In this document: in pieces, positions 1 to 13,455 of the stretch
Position numbering within the stretch: the stretch's first letter is position 1
Layout: each line of letters begins with the position of its first letter
Source of the DNA: Paracyclopina nana
Taxonomy: Eukaryota > Arthropoda > Copepoda > Cyclopoida > Cyclopettidae
Assembly: GCA_019096065.1 (NCBI GenBank)
Contig: JAGUCH010000005.1
Coordinates: 5,146,001-5,210,000, forward strand
Direction: 5' to 3'
Length of the DNA stretch: 64,000 nucleotides
The notes under the pieces: model-generated
Databases searched by the model: none
What the model was told of the DNA's origin: nothing
What the model saw: only the letters and a program-made list of their open reading frames with translations
Program-made: the position numbers and the translations under genes

Positions 1-357
1 AATGTTCTACTCACCAAAATCTACTGCTCTGGATTTGACGAAAAAATTAATTGAGAACGCGACTCGGTAGGTCAATTACGCTGACCGCTGAGAAGTGGGA
101 CGTGTGTAAGTCTTTTCTCAGTTTGGAGCTACCAAATATTACTGTTCCCATAAATTGTAACTGAAAAGTTGACTTTTTTTGAAATGATTTGGAGATTTAG
201 GAAGCTCTGTTTCTAGTAGCTTTCCAAAGAGAAAACAAAAATCGCGATCTTCTACCGCTATACGCAAAACTTTCAAAAATCAAAATATTCAGCTATTAGT
301 TTAACTTTACAATTATCATCTTCCTCGAACCAATTTGAATATTGCATTGGTTTTCAG

Positions 358-1481
358 TGCGGGATTACCATGTACAATCGAAGATCGTATTCTTTGGGAT
401 TTTTGCAATGGCAAAGAAAAGCATTTGGTTTGACCACCGAAGCCGCCGATTCAATGGGCGATCGCCATGTGCTCGACTACGACGAATCACTCATTTCGAG
501 GCACATTCATCCCGGAATAATTGACTCGCACTGTCATTTGGATTTCATATTTGCTCGAATGAAGCAAAGGCACCATACGAATTTCCCCAGCTTTAAAGCT
601 TTCACCGACAAATTCCAGCCTGAATTTCCACCCAGTTTTTCTGGGTGCATCGCAGTTTTTTGTGAGCCTTCCAAGTGGATGAAGGTGCAGCTCTTAGGAG
701 GTGAAATACGTACAATAGTCTCTAATTATTTCCCTTTTTTCAGTATGGCGTGGAAGAAGCTGTCAATCGTGACAGCAACGTGTGGAAAACTTTCGGCGTT
801 CATCCGCACTATGCCAAGGACTATGATATCGCTACCCACGTGGCTTTGACCAAGTTATTGGAGCTCCCTCGCGTGGTGGCTTTGGGCGAAATAGGCCTGG
901 ATTACTCTTCCAAAAACAGCTCTGACAGGCGAGTCCAACAAAGAGTCTTTGATGCCCAATTGAGGCTGGCCATGGAGTACAAATTGCCAGTTTGCCTGCA
1001 TATTCGCGAAGCAGATGAAGATGGGCTTCAAATATTGAAAGAGGTTGGCCTTCCTTCCACCTATGCAATACACCTGCATTGCTTTAACGGTACGTGGGAG
1101 CACTGCCAAGTTTGGCTAAAAAACTATCCGAATCTCAAAGTTGGGTTCACGCCCCTGATTACCTTCAAAAATGTAACGCACTTGCATGAAGTCATACGGA
1201 GAATTCCCTTGGAAAAAATTCTGCTTGAAACAGACTCGCCCTATTTTGTGCCCAGGCAAATCTCCAATTGTGACAGAAGCATCGATTTCTCACATCCGGG
1301 ATTCGTAGTACATACAGCAGCTCAAGTAGCCAAGTTGAAAAACGTTCCTATAGAAGATGTTGCCAAGGCTCATCAACGAAACTTGTTTGAGGTATACAAA
1401 ATTGATGCTGTACTGGATAGCAGCAACGCTTGCCTGGACGCTGCGCCTGTCCTCTATAACAAGGGCAAAGAAGTTGATTAA
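358..1481 (+). CDS. TATDN2: TatD-family metal-dependent deoxyribonuclease, TATDN2-like (5' end uncertain)
   Basis: The product belongs to the TatD amidohydrolase-fold nucleases. Two exons are visible, 358-684 and 744-1481, joined in phase 0 across a 59 bp GT-AG intron. The metal-site motifs are in order: DSHCHLD (HxH) early, GEIGLDY in the middle, HIREADED and then ETDSPYF near the end. The spacer after DSHCHLD, with a GCIAVFCEPSKW segment, matches TATDN2 rather than TATDN1 or TATDN3. The first visible exon begins just after a good acceptor (TTTTCAG at 351-357). The ATG at 370 may therefore be internal, and one or more upstream exons may encode an extended N-terminus as in vertebrate TATDN2. 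The gene ends 311 bp from the convergent SMYD4 gene. The family assignment is firm; the start is not. Confidence 0.85.
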
Positions 1482-1792
1482 TCATGCATTTGCAAGATGC
1501 ACCAGAATATGTTCATTAATGTAGAATAATTGCCATTTGTGTGACCGTATGGCATTACGCGTCTCTTTCTGCATCAAATACATGAGCGAAATGTCTCGCA
1601 GGAAATTCCCAAAACCTCGATTAGGCTATAATTGCTGATTGTATTACGGAGTGAACGACGAAAGCATGCGAACCTTTCCCTTGCGCTCGACACAATAGTC
1701 TTTTTATTGCTCATACATTATCCCTCATGCATGCGAGCTTACCATAATTAATTACACATAGAGCACACACTGGACAAGCTGTCTCCTTTGGT

Positions 1793-4700
1793 TCACGAGT
1801 TTGCTTGACGGTGTTTGGCTTTGGTTTCTTTGAGGACATCCGTCTCCTTGACCTTCACCAAATTTGGCGTTTGCAACCAGAGGCAATTTCTGATTCCACG
1901 AGAGACGGTAACAAAGTCCTGTGGTAGCAGAAGAGAAAGCAATTTGTACCAACAAAAAAGAGGTTGTGGAAATCATTTTCCGGAATTACCTGATGCGAGG
2001 CTGGCATGAGAAGCTCGTCTAGTAAATTCATCCAATCATGGAACATTTTTCTCGTCGCCTCGAAATGATTGGGCACTTCATCCACCATAGTGATTGGCAC
2101 TTTTTCATCCAAAATGGTCTGCCTGATTTTCTTCTTCAGCTTGTCAACATCCTTTTGCAGCTCTTTCCGATTGCATCGCTTGTACTTAAAATGGGCCCCA
2201 GAAAGCTTCAGGTAATCCCTTGGTAATTTTAGAAAGCACGGCCAGTTGTTTGTGCAAGCATCGCATTTGCAGCTAAACCAGTAGGAAGCCTGAAATTGGC
2301 TATGTAAATTATGCTATTCAAATTTGAATTTGTGCTTGGCAAAACTTGATGTTACACGTCAATAATGCCGGCATCTCTTGTAAAATATAAAGAAGAAGGA
2401 AGGAGGAGGAGGTTGAGAAAACCGCAGCAGCGTGAAAATCCAAAAGCCAATTTTTCTCTTCTGCAGCAGAAGTTTCCGCTATAGCCATAAAATTGGTGTA
2501 TGCCCAAGCAACAATTCCCCACGAGCTAGTAAGAAATGAAAAAGGTGTCGTTGCGAAAACCGCCATAAAAACAGGCTGCAATGGGTGATTTACAACGCTT
2601 TCAAGCTGGGATATGTTGAGCACAAAATTGTTTAACGTTCTAATAGTTAATGCTAAAACCTAGTATAGTTTTAAGTTAATGCTGAAAAGTGGAGTTGGCT
2701 CTCTCCATTTCGTGGGCATCAGTTAATTAGAAGAATACATGTTTACCACTGAGTAATCGATGCCAAAAGCAGTTCCTTTGTGATGCTCACTCTTTGTTTG
2801 GCAAAGGCATAGCATAATATATTTTTTTCCTGCTTAAGTGGATGGGGGCTGGTCACCTTCCACTAGCGCGAAATAGATGGTGTATATATTACACGTATGT
2901 GAAAAGCAAGCATAGACGTGGCAAAAAGCAACAGCTCTTGCTCAGAGCTATATCTTGCTCAGTGCAATCTAAAACCATTATCCATCTTCCACCTTCCACT
3001 GCTATTATTGTGGCCTATTTTCCTCTTCTCCTACTGCCTGCTTCGTGAAGGGAAAGATGGGAAATTGTCTGACTGGAATCGACAAAAGCTTTGATTGTAG
3101 ACTTCAAAAGAGAAGTCAAGCCAAGTAGCAAATCTAATTCTGCGGAAAGTACTTGAATGCAAATTCATGGCGCATGCTGCCTGGATTTTCAAAGAGAGTT
3201 GAGAAAAATACGAGTGTGACTCGAATGTCTAAATGTAAAGAATATCCCAGCTAATTATTGCATGCAGCTAATCCCAGTCAATTGCAAGTAATTATGTTGT
3301 CTGAGGAAAAACTTTTTTGCCATCACGATAGGTTAGAGTGTGTTATTGCTGTATCTTTTCCTAGTAGAAGAGTTGTACGTTCAGTAAGGGGAAACTAATG
3401 GATTTTGCTTCTCCATTAATCTTTGATATAATATAGCAGTACCTCTAAAAAGCGTTGTCGTTCTGGCCTGTCCATATGGTAGAAGACAGCTCCATACGAG
3501 TCGTGAATTTCATCTCCAGCTTTGATGTTCCGAATGGCCACAGCCACGGCACGTTTGCCAAAATTCACAATTGTGAAGTTTGGATCACAGGAATGGTTGA
3601 CGTTGGCCAATGTGGGGTAAATTGCGCCTCCCAGTGGCGTGGTCTCGACAAATTCGCCAATGCAAAATTTGTCAGCGAACTTCCAAATTCGCGTCTCCGA
3701 ATCCGGAGCGATGAGTCGATTGCTAAAGGCTCCCTCCACCATATGCATATTGAATTGAATGCACTGCAGGAAATGCGCCAATAGCTTTCCTAAAATATGA
3801 TAAATCACTTAAATGTAATAAACATTGCTTGCAATCTAGCTCGCCTATGAGAATTTCCGGCTCTCTCATCTCCCAGTCGGAGTCAAAATATTTGGCAGCC
3901 TTGAGCATTGCCACCAAAATCCCAGCAATTATGTATTTGGTGACGATATCAAGATTCGATCGTCGCTCTGCATGTGTCACGAGATTATAGAGTGTGCTGT
4001 AATCATCGGATCTGTACACGAAATCCCCTGGAGCATTCGCCCCATGTTGAACATTATGTTGAGCGAAGCTTCCCTTCGCGGCCTCCTCGATGAAAAATGA
4101 GGCCGGCTTTTGCGTGATCGCCCTCAACGAGGCCATCACGAGAGGAAGACGATGTAGTTGCGTTCGCTCCAGAGCTGATGCAATGCGACACTCATACTTG
4201 TGGTGCGATCTCATGGCCTCATTGCGGCACCTGATGCTGTAAGAATATCTCATAGTGAGCTCATAATTAAGATTGAACATCATGGCAGCTCCATCAAACT
4301 TTGCCAAATATGCTACGTTTCGAAACATCAGAGCTTCTACATCCACATTTGGAATCTGCATAAAAAATGCAGATTTCAAAGGAATATAAAGTTGGCCTGC
4401 TACCATAGTACACACGTTTACATCCCGTTCATGTGCAAAGTTGCTTTTCGGAAAGTTAAAAATTGTCATATGGCAACGAAGTTTTGCTATCAAACAACTT
4501 AGGAAGGGCTTCTCAACTAGTTGAACCAGGAATCGAGTTAACAAATTTAAGGCAAATTTCCAAAAAACATTGATAATTTCACCTGTATCTTATATGTAAT
4601 AACTCTGCAATTTTTGAGTTGGTTCATGTGAATTTGTGAGAAACATATTGATTCAAAAGTAACCAGTTTGTCACTGAAATTGAAATAAACTTTGAGTGTT

Positions 4701-6698
4701 TACTTTTCAATAGTCTTAAAATTGACCCGTTTTTTCCGTAAGTATAAGCATCAGCTGAAGTTTACTTTTGTGTTTGTCATAAGACAATTTGGGATTTGGG
4801 GGCACATGAACGGGTCATTATATACGCTTCTGGAAAAGTGGCTGACGTCGCATTCTTACTATACATATATGAGAAAAACTTGAAAGAACCTTTCAGTCGT
4901 TCTTACATGAAATCGATTTTCCATTGGAGCAATTCTAGCAACGGCAGTATGGTATGTAATCATTTTTTGTTACCTGCAGAACGAAACCTTTGAGCATGTA
5001 GGACATGGGACCTGCCCAGATTTGATGTATTTCAGGCAATGCAGGCAGGAAGGCGTGACCACGACCTCCTCGTTTTCCAGGTTCAAGTAGCAGACAATAG
5101 GCTCCTCATTGAAAATTACCTCTCCCACTTGAATATCTTTGTTGGCCACGACGTGTCGCCCGAATTGTGGATCATACTTGACAGTTAGCGAGGCTGAGGC
5201 TGCTGGATAGTTTCGGTGAGGCTCCTTCACCAGGCTCCACGTGGGAAACTCAGAACAGTGCTGAACATTACATACACACAAAAAAGAACATATATGTAGT
5301 ATACCACAACTTTTACAATGACCAGCAAAAGTTTGCTGCGGACGACGTTAATTAATGAGCTTCAAGGCAGTCATATTTCTGCACACTCACTTTTGACGTA
5401 AATGTAGGCTCAGGCGGAGGATCTTCAGCCACACACTTGGCCAGGTTGATGAAAGCTGCCTGCAGGTCTGCGGTCATGTCTTTTCGCAGATTCTTCTTCA
5501 GGCCAGATCTGTCAATGGCATCGATGGCTTTGTCGAAAGCCTCCTGGGCCTCTTGGATTCGATTCAGCTCGAGCAGACATTTGCATTGTCGTATGTACAA
5601 CTTGTAGACGGTTTGCGTGGCATAGCCGGCCTCCAAGGCCAAATCGATGTCTGTCAAGCAGTCCTCGTAATTTTTCAACTGAAAGTAGCATGCCGACCTG
5701 CAAGCAAGGGAATAATTGCGCATTTGCTTTGAACATTTGCCTGAGGAGTGCCTTTTGTAATATTGAATCACTTTTAAACCAGCCGGTCGTGGAGGAAAAA
5801 TAGCAAGGCGAGTGGTAGCATATACTATTCATGGTACATAGCATGCATAATGCATTTTACTCCAGGGAAGCTGAAAATGGCGATGTGATGGAGAAAATAC
5901 TGCATTGACTCTTAAAAGAATCAGTTTCCAGGTTGGCTATAATTTATGCTTATACACAACTCACTTTTTGCACCAAATGTACTACTATGTAGCTAAAAAA
6001 GGAAATTCTGTATTTAACCTTGATGTAAGCAGTATTCTATGAAGTATTTGCTTTAGCGTAGGGAAGCCGCGAGTTTTGAGGCAATCTAACATGGGTAAAA
6101 AGGCTTCATGAAATATTCACAGCACCACTTTGGCTATAGGGCATGCAGGAAAGTTTTTCGTGAAATGCAAACAAAGATCCATATCTTACCATTATGTCTA
6201 AGCATAAACGCTCATTCACTGGCAAAGTTACACACTCGCGGCCTCGCTCCCACAGAGGGGGAAACCTCCCCAAAAGCTATTTACCCCGGTGTGCACTGAC
6301 TTTAACTCAAGTGGCATCAGGGCAATAATAAGTTGAGAGCATGATCGATGTCTTTACCTATTTCCGGCTGCTGTGGCCATGGTTTCCCCTTCCCACAAAG
6401 TTTCATGAACTTTCGCATATTTCATAGCTTCAGTGTAGAGCGTAATGGCCAGCTCTAGGTTGCCACTAGTGAAGGCAGAATTTCCGTCTTCCTTGTTCTG
6501 TTTAGCCAAATCCTCGTTTTTCATAGTGCTCATGCCACTCTGAGTCAATCCCAACTTCTTGGCAAGTTTTTGGCCTATTTCTGGCTGAGCGAGCACCAGC
6601 TTCGTTCGCTCCTCAGAGCAAAGAGCCTCATTTTCAAATTGGGGCTGGAGTTTCTTCGTCAGCTTTTGAATGATCACCCTTAATTCTGGTTCATTCAT
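1793..6698 (-). CDS. SMYD4: SMYD4-like TPR/MYND/SET-domain protein lysine methyltransferase
   Basis: I reconstruct seven exons on the minus strand: 6698-6358, 5697-5391, 5260-4974, 4236-3845, 3789-3443, 2289-1990 and 1918-1793. They sum to 2100 nt, a 699 aa protein. An N-terminal TPR segment (about residues 70-240, with a GNRSACYFQL helix) precedes a MYND zinc finger split by an intron (CLHC, CPTC, FCS, HHKYEC). A split SET domain follows with the cofactor-pocket motif NHSCDPNF, a DSYG segment and a post-SET cysteine cluster (CKCDACTNNW). This order, with TPRs before MYND, is typical of SMYD4. The intron at 3790-3844 has a GC donor (ATAG|GCGAGC), the only choice that keeps the SET domain in frame (ILIGKLLAHF). 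The ATG at 6698 was chosen because upstream sequence has only non-ATG starts. The predicted role is nuclear or cytoplasmic lysine methylation; the substrate is unknown. Confidence 0.88.
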
Positions 6699-8463
6699 TG
6701 CTACAGTTCTGATGCACGCGTTCCTCTTGTGGAGCAGCAGAAACAAAATAACAGATGATGCAACGTAATGGCAAACTGCCAAAAGTTTGCAGCCGGCAGC
6801 TTTCTAATTTCCTTCTTGTTTGATTACTTCTAGAAGTGCTATAAATACTGTACAAGCACATATTCTTTTCTGGATGTAGTATATACTAATATGGCCGTGG
6901 GGAAAGAAAAAAGCTTCCAGCTTAACTTATGGCCAGGCCTTGTGTGAAAGCATGTTAGTTGAAATTTCCGCCTGATCCTGGCTGCCACTGGCGTAAGCCA
7001 TCCCATGAATTTTCGTGCAAAGCAAAGTGCAAAAAGCATACAAGTCGTTTCATTTCCCCATAATATAGTGTGCTCTACAGCCAGCCAGAGGTGTGGCAGG
7101 CTCATCCTACTTTTCTCCCTTTTTCAACATGAGCTTTTTCGCAGTATTTTCATAATTGACTCGTAAAGCCGAGAGAGCTAGGTTTTGATGCATTTCCATT
7201 GTGATACGCTTCAATAGCCCCTTTGCAAGTCCCATGGGAAATAAAGACAATGTTAAAGGCTCTCATTGAGAATGCTGCGCTATATAGTAGACGACGTGGC
7301 TTTCCCAGCTGCGGAAACCCCTTCTATTTGAACAAAGTTTTTCAGCACATTGAAACCAAACTGCTATGAAGTATTTACGCAATTTTCCCAGTATTGTGTA
7401 AATACAGATGTTTGCAGCATATTTTCGTAGCCCTAATTTTGCACGGAGGCTATTTTGCAAATAAGGCTGCAAGTAGCATATTTGGCTAAATGCTTATTCA
7501 ATGGTGGCACTCTACTTGTAGCGTTATATATTGCTTCTGTCATCAGGCAATACCTTGCTTGTCAGATCCCAATAAAAGTAAGGGAGACTCAACCCCTAGC
7601 CTCTGCTACACACCAAACTGTGTAGAGCACGAGCTTGAAACGAGTTGGGAAAAGTTGACTGGGTGCTGCCATAAAAAATAGTATCCTGCCATAGCAAGCC
7701 AACTTGATTTGTTAGTAGTGTTTTTTTAGCAAGGTCGGTTTTTGCACAAAAAATCCTTCAAAAGTTGCTAATGAACTGCGAGGGGAGAAGAATTTGCTAT
7801 TCTTTTCGTGCCGAACAATTGCAGCTTTGCATAGCACAACTTATTTAGCAAAAAATAGTAGTTGTTCTCACTATGGCAAAGTAGCATATTATTGCGAATG
7901 CTACTCGTGATACAATCACTTAATCATAGGCTAAAAGTAGTGGAACAAAAAGTGGAGCAAAAACAAATGTGCAAACACGGTGGTCTGAAAGCAGCGAAGG
8001 GACCGACCCTTTTTCCTGCAGCTTAGTATAATTATCCTACTTTGCCACACGTAAAAAAGAAGCAATATTGAAAATACCAAGCTACGCTCGTTCTACACAA
8101 GGTTCTACTACATCAAAAGGTTGAGTTGGCAAAAGGGAGCCTTGGAAGCCAATATTATAGCCTTGTTTTTACCCATGCTCGATCGATTGGTGGCCTTTGA
8201 GTGATGCTTTAGAAATCACTTTCAGCCCCTAGTATACATGCCATATTCACATACAATAATGCAATATTAGCTACGTGCAAATAGTAAAAATCTCGGCTAA
8301 TGCATGCTAGCTAAAAATGGGTGGATAATATGTTTGTGCACTAATTTGTGCACATACGTATTACAAGTGTAGCAGTAGTACCGTACCTCTGTGCTCCGTA
8401 TATACATAAACCGGACAATTTGCGTGTATTTGCCCGAGCATGAAAACACGCAATGCAAGTTTA

Positions 8464-8572
8464 CCTTTTTGGGTAAGCAGCTATAACAGGCTTTAGTTGG
8501 TAGCAGTGAACTAACTCGGGCTTTCTTGGCAATTCCCACAGCCTTAATTAGCTTGTTTAATCTGTCGTCCAT
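8464..8572 (-). CDS. Possible first coding exon of an unknown gene
   Basis: An ATG at 8572 opens a frame of about 36 basic residues (begins MDDRLNKLIK). The frame runs directly into a good splice donor, AAAAAG followed by GTAAAC, near 8463. I could not find a matching next exon or any family resemblance. It may equally be chance, since the frame also continues past the donor to 8297. It is reported only as a weak candidate. Confidence 0.15.
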
Positions 8573-9929
8573 CTACGTACTTGTGGAGCTAGGCTTACAT
8601 CGCATCGCAGACAAGATGCTGATGATGGTAAAACAACAACAAGCTTTCTCTACCCATTCTAGATGAGGAATCATGATTGCAAGCTCTCAACGGAGAACAA
8701 AGTACGAAAAGTGCTCCTTTTTCAGAGGGATACTTTCGGCGGGTTTTACTTTGTGCCATAAAACCCGAGCACCATTTTATGGCCTTCTTAGCATGGCAAA
8801 AACGTCCTCTGGCCACAGAACGTTGCTAACAGGTAGACTTTTGAATCATTTACCAAGGTTTCATCTGCCATGCATAAGGCTTTTGAATAGAGCGCAGCTA
8901 TCAGCGAAGTATTTGTTTTATTGTGGGGTAAGTCCTCTAGGAGACTCGCCACACCATATAAATCACACCAACAATATGAATTGTATGAATCTGTGGAAAA
9001 GTCCGTTGTGTTTGTAAGGATTTGCAGCCAACCTCACTGGCATGCATCAAATGCACCGATAGAATACCTTCAACACTACCAAGCTCTCACCGTTCACAGG
9101 TAGGAGTAAGACTTATTCTAGACCTGCATAATTGAGGGCAATCGTGAAGCCATCACAAAAAGGCTAAAAAGGTTGGTCCGTTCGTGTAGGAAACGCTGCA
9201 TAGAGGCAGAAATAGAGTTCATGGCACTCATGGCAGAAGTAGGGGCGCCATCTCTGAACAGCCTTTGAGGGTGGCCTTTGCTGCGTACCCGAGGCTTGAG
9301 GAGCGCTCGAGCCTCATGGCACTGTGAGGCCGCCGCGTGGTATATACCAGTGTAAAGGTGATCGATTAGCGGCGGCCAAGAATGTCGAGCGAGATGCCAG
9401 TCGTGCTGGAGCCAGCCTCAACTCCACAAGTAGTACGAAAAATTTGCTGACAAGAACCAAAAAGTCCACAAGTCATCAAATAACAAAGAGGAGAAAAGCC
9501 TTTCTTTCTTGAGAAACCTTTCCGTTTGACATTTACATTTGGAGGGACATCATTCGTGCAACAATTGCAGATTGATTAATTTCTTCACTTAGTACTGAAA
9601 TAAATTGATTTTTTGTTCAGTTGCAAGTGTTTTGAATATTTTGAAAATAAATACTCTTTTCAGATGTTTGGGAGAGTAAGCATATTATAACCTATTGCTT
9701 GAAAATATATCATGTTAAGCTACACGCTATTTAGGCTTTCACACCCTATACGTAATTGTTCAGATAATACCTGATAAAACAAGTCCAATAAAAATTGGAC
9801 GTGACTAGCATATAGCTGATTCCTATCTTATCCACCATTTTTCGCTTAGTTTAATATTTTGCTCATGTATTGTACTATGTGCAGCTCAGCCTACTTTAAC
9901 TTTAAAATGTAATCGGACTCTTAGTGAAG

Positions 9930-10211
9930 CTATAGCATCAAGTCGTTGAATTTCATGCGAGTCCTACTTGCTACCATCAAGTGAGCAAAGTAGTATTCCA
10001 GGCTCATGAGACCATTTTCTGCGAGGAAACTTTTGTGCAAGAATGACAATACATCTTTAAAGTTGGCTGCACAGACAAGTTTTAGCGCAAAGCAGGGAAT
10101 TTTCATTTTCACACTTATTCCTGCGAGCAACTTTGCAGCTTTTTCCCCTCTTTTACGAAGCCTCGTGGTAAATAAGTTATAAGGTGACCTCCCGACAATG
10201 AATGGCATCAT
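9930..10211 (-). CDS. Hypothetical small ORF, 93 aa
   Basis: This ATG-started single-exon frame (begins MMPFIVGRSP) encodes a basic 93-residue protein with three cysteine-poor helical stretches. It has no signal peptide and no motif that I recognise. No promoter or poly(A) signal is obvious. It could be a chance ORF in intergenic DNA. Confidence 0.15.
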   Translation of the reverse strand: MMPFIVGRSPYNLFTTRLRKRGEKAAKLLAGISVKMKIPCFALKLVCAANFKDVLSFLHKSFLAENGLMSLEYYFAHLMVASRTRMKFNDLML

Positions 10212-10796
10212 AATGGTGCGATGCAGCTAGCCTACATTATCGGAGGATGTAGTTCTGCTGATAAATGATGAAAATTGGCTCTCCTGGGAACATACATTAT
10301 TTATAGGAATGATGTGATTCATCTTAATTCCTACAGCATATTCCTAGCCCAATCCATTTCGTGATAGCTCTATTGATAACGTTTATTGCACGTAATATGA
10401 ACTTGCCCCTTTCATAGCATTGCTATTTTCAAAGTTACGAAAAAGGGGAAAGTATGAAGAAAAAGCCAATGAAGTGAGGAGTTGCGCCTAAGGTGTTGTA
10501 AAAGCAGAAAATTGAAGAAAAACAACAGTTTGGCAAGACAATTTGAAACCTGATATTGGGCTGCGGGCGAAAAAAACGAGGACAAAAAAGGGAGCCAACA
10601 TCAACAATCTTCCTGATTCCTCAGAGAGAGAGAGAGAGAAGAAAAAATGAAAGCAAACAATTCTGCTATACTATTGCATTGGGATACCACAATCGGTGGA
10701 TTTGGCTTAATTTGCAGGCCGTCGTGATAAAAAGTATGAGTCAGATTCCTTTTATTATTAAACATGGTTTATTTACTTACATTGACTTATAAAAAT

Positions 10797-11775
10797 TCAC
10801 CCCTGCTGGCCACTTTTGCTGTTGACCTCCGAAATGCAAGACCAGCTTCCTCCTAGAGTTTCTTTCCAGATGGACACTTTGTTGTCGCCACCAGAGACAG
10901 CAAGCATATTACCCGAGACTGACCAGCTGACGTGCCAGACAACATCATCGAAAGTATGAAGCGTCTTGGGAATCCAGCTTGAGCCGTCATTAGTCCATAT
11001 GATTACTCTTCTATCTTGAGAGCAACTTGCCACCATTGATCTTTGAGATCCTATTGAGGGAGCCCAAGCCACATCACGCACCCAATCGGAGTGTCCTGAA
11101 AAGAAGAATTGAATTTAAAATCTTCAGCCAAATTGCTCCACCAAAAGGAAAATGATGCAGCAGTAGTAAAAAACTGCAGTTGGCGCAGTTACCTTCGAGA
11201 GTAGCCTCTTTAATCCAATTGCCAGCCTCATCTTGAGTCCAGATCTTGACGTTGTTGTCACACCCTCCAGACACCAGCATTTTTTTGCCAATACTCGGAC
11301 TCCAGCTCACTGCATTGCAGCCAATGTTGTGAGCGTTGATCTTCTCCGTGTCCCAAGAATTGGTTTCAGAGACGTACTTTAAAATAGAAATTGAGCCATC
11401 TGATGATCCGCAAGCCAAGACAAGGCCATGCTCAAAGGGAGCCCAATGAACGGAATTGACTGAGGAGTCATGAATGGCATGGTTGTAGAGTTGAGACCAA
11501 CTTCCTCGATCCTCTCTCCACAAAATGACTCGGCGATCGTAGGAGCATGAAGCGAGAATTGTTCCATATCTGGGGTGAGCCCAGGCCAACTGCCAAACGG
11601 GGCCTTCGTGGCCTTTCAGATCGGCAACGTGAGTTTGAGTCCCGTCCTTGACGTCAAAGATCTTGATGGACCGGTCTGAAGAGCACGTGGCCAATTTCGT
11701 GCCATAATAGTCCATTTGAGCATCATGGACCATGTCTTCATGACCAGTGTCAACGGTGCTTTGGACTGACACCAT
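10797..11775 (-). CDS. Sec13: Sec13, WD40 subunit of COPII coat and nuclear pore outer ring
   Basis: Two exons, 11775-11193 and 11095-10797, sum to 882 nt and 293 aa. They are joined across a 97 bp GT-AG intron that restores the conserved [12 protein letters not shown] segment. The protein begins [15 protein letters not shown] and carries the six-blade WD40 pattern of Sec13: [61 protein letters not shown] and [11 protein letters not shown]. Sec13 pairs with Sec31 in ER-exit vesicle coats and with Nup84/107 members at nuclear pores. An acceptor-like TTTCAG lies five bases upstream of the ATG, so a 5' UTR intron is likely. It diverges from the SLC25A17 gene across 442 bp, which may be a shared promoter. 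Confidence 0.95.
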
Positions 11776-12217
11776 GTTTTCTGAAATTCAAAATGTGTCA
11801 CTATATGATGAAATGAGGCAATGAGAAAAAGGTAAACAAGCTTGGTGCACCACTGCCATTTAGCGAATTTTCAACTTACCTAATTTAATCGGAGATTTGC
11901 GCCAGAAAAGGCAAAAAACTGTTAAAATCTATTGAAATCTGCAATTTCCGAATTCAGGAGTAGAAAATCAAAACACCGCTTATTCAAGCTGTAATGCGGT
12001 GTAAACAACCTACTTTTTCACATTAAAGCCAAATTAGGGGATTCTGTGTTGACTACTGTACAATCTGGTAACTCTGTAAAACACGGATCTTTTGATGATG
12101 TGGAAATCAAGGTTTCGCGACCTTTTTATTTGTTCCGCTCAATAATATAATTATTATCACTTATCTTGCTCTACTAAGTGAAGTCACTTTAGGCAAAGGT
12201 CAGAGGAAATTGGAAAA
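11776..12217. other. 442 bp divergent spacer between Sec13 and SLC25A17
   Basis: No ORF or repeat is apparent. The spacer must hold the 5' ends of both head-to-head genes and probably a Sec13 5' UTR intron that ends at 11781. No clear TATA box was found for either gene, as expected of housekeeping genes. Confidence 0.5.
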
Positions 12218-13455
12218 ATGTCTCAGAACCTAATTTCGTTCGAAACTTTGGTGCATGCATTCGCCGGAGTCTGCGTAAGCTAATAATCAAGCAGCCAAAT
12301 CATAATTGAGTGCAATTTATTATGACACTGCAGGGAAGTTGCTCCGCAATGGCGATAGTTCTCCCTTTGGATACTGCAAGAACAAGACTGATTTTAGATA
12401 AAGCTAGGGAACCAAAATCCACCATGGCAACAATTCAAGACCTCGTTCACGAGGAGGGCATGTATGATATAATACCAGCATTAAAATCTTATTTTCATTT
12501 AACACATTACTTAATATTTAGCATGACTCTATTTAGAGGTGGACTGTCCAGCATTCAGTGTGTGGCAGTCTCGAATTTCATATATTTCTACACTTTTCAT
12601 GGCCTTAAGAAGTGGTTTAAAACCGAGCAGTCAGCAGTGAAAGACTTGCTATTTTCTTGCTGTGCAGGTAGGTAAGAATGGAAGTTGTGAACAAAAACTA
12701 TTTGCAGTGTTTTCGTTAGGCGCACTCAACGTGATTATCACAAATCCTCTGTGGGTTGTGAATTCTCGCATGAAAATGCAAGGAGTTTTGGATGACGACT
12801 GGAGAAATTACAGAGGAAAGAAAATTAATGGACTTATTCGTGAGTTTGATAATCGACTAATATTTCTCTCTCAAGTTTCAAGTTTGCGTGAGCACATATT
12901 AGGTGGCCTTTTCCAAATTGGAAGGGCAGAAGGGCGAGAGGGCTTATGGGGTGGCACAGCGGCCTCACTGATTTTGGTGAGCAATCCAGCCATCAAATTT
13001 ACGGTCTACGAGTATTTGAAGAGGCTGAACGGCTCCACGCAAATGAGTCCTTCAAAGGCATTCGTAATTGGGGCTTTAGCATCTGCAGTTGCCACCATCA
13101 TCACCTACCCAATTCAGCTTGTTCAAACAAAATTGAGGGTGAAGCCATTATTTTGTTTCAATAGTGCATTGAATCACTTTCAAGCATATTTTACAGCAAG
13201 GGCGTACCGAAATTGAGGAGGCCAATTTCGTGAAATTGTTTTCCTACATAATCAGGTATACAAGCTTGTAGACCATCATTAGTGATGAGTAGGAAAAGCT
13301 GCCTTCATTGCAGGAACTTTGGGCCTCAATACCTTTATAGGGGAATGGAGGCAAAATTGATGCAATCAGTGGTGACGGCTGGTTTCATGTTCCTCACCTA
13401 CGAGAAAATTGCAGCCACTGTGTTTGGTCTCGTCGGAGTTAAAAAAGCAGTCTAG
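12218..13455 (+). CDS. SLC25A17: Peroxisomal mitochondrial-carrier-family transporter PMP34
   Basis: Seven exons are placed: 12218-12274, 12334-12461, 12522-12667, 12708-12839, 12903-13138, 13197-13255 and 13314-13455. They total 900 nt and 299 aa. Three Solcar repeats are visible, with signature segments PLDTARTRL in repeat 1, NPLWVVNSRMKMQG in repeat 2 and YPIQLVQTKLR in repeat 3. The EG(x)LFRG, EGLWGG and YRGMEAKLMQS loops follow them. The NPLWVVNSR form is typical of the SLC25A17/PMP34 and plant PXN branch. These carriers exchange CoA, FAD, NAD+ and adenine nucleotides across the peroxisomal membrane. All introns are short (40 to 62 bp) and GT-AG. The length is close to that of the human protein. 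Confidence 0.9.

Larger units (their letters stand above)
6699..10796. other. 4.1 kb intergenic stretch with no recognisable gene
   Basis: I see no conserved protein, tRNA or rRNA signature here on either strand. Two small ATG-started ORFs are listed separately. The stretch around 9180-9440 is more GC-rich than its surroundings and contains a TATATACC box near 9341. It could be the 5' end of an unannotated transcript, but no coding exon is convincing. A short GA repeat lies near 10623-10642. Confidence 0.5.

Noticed and set aside
2318..2623. 101-codon minus-strand ORF between SMYD4 exons
   Set aside because: It lies in the intron between 3443 and 2289; joining across it restores the SET/post-SET domain.
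4237..4544. Open extension upstream of SMYD4 exon 4
   Set aside because: The MYND finger continues from 4974 across this stretch only if it is intron, and the CAG acceptor at 4237-4239 restores the zinc ligands.
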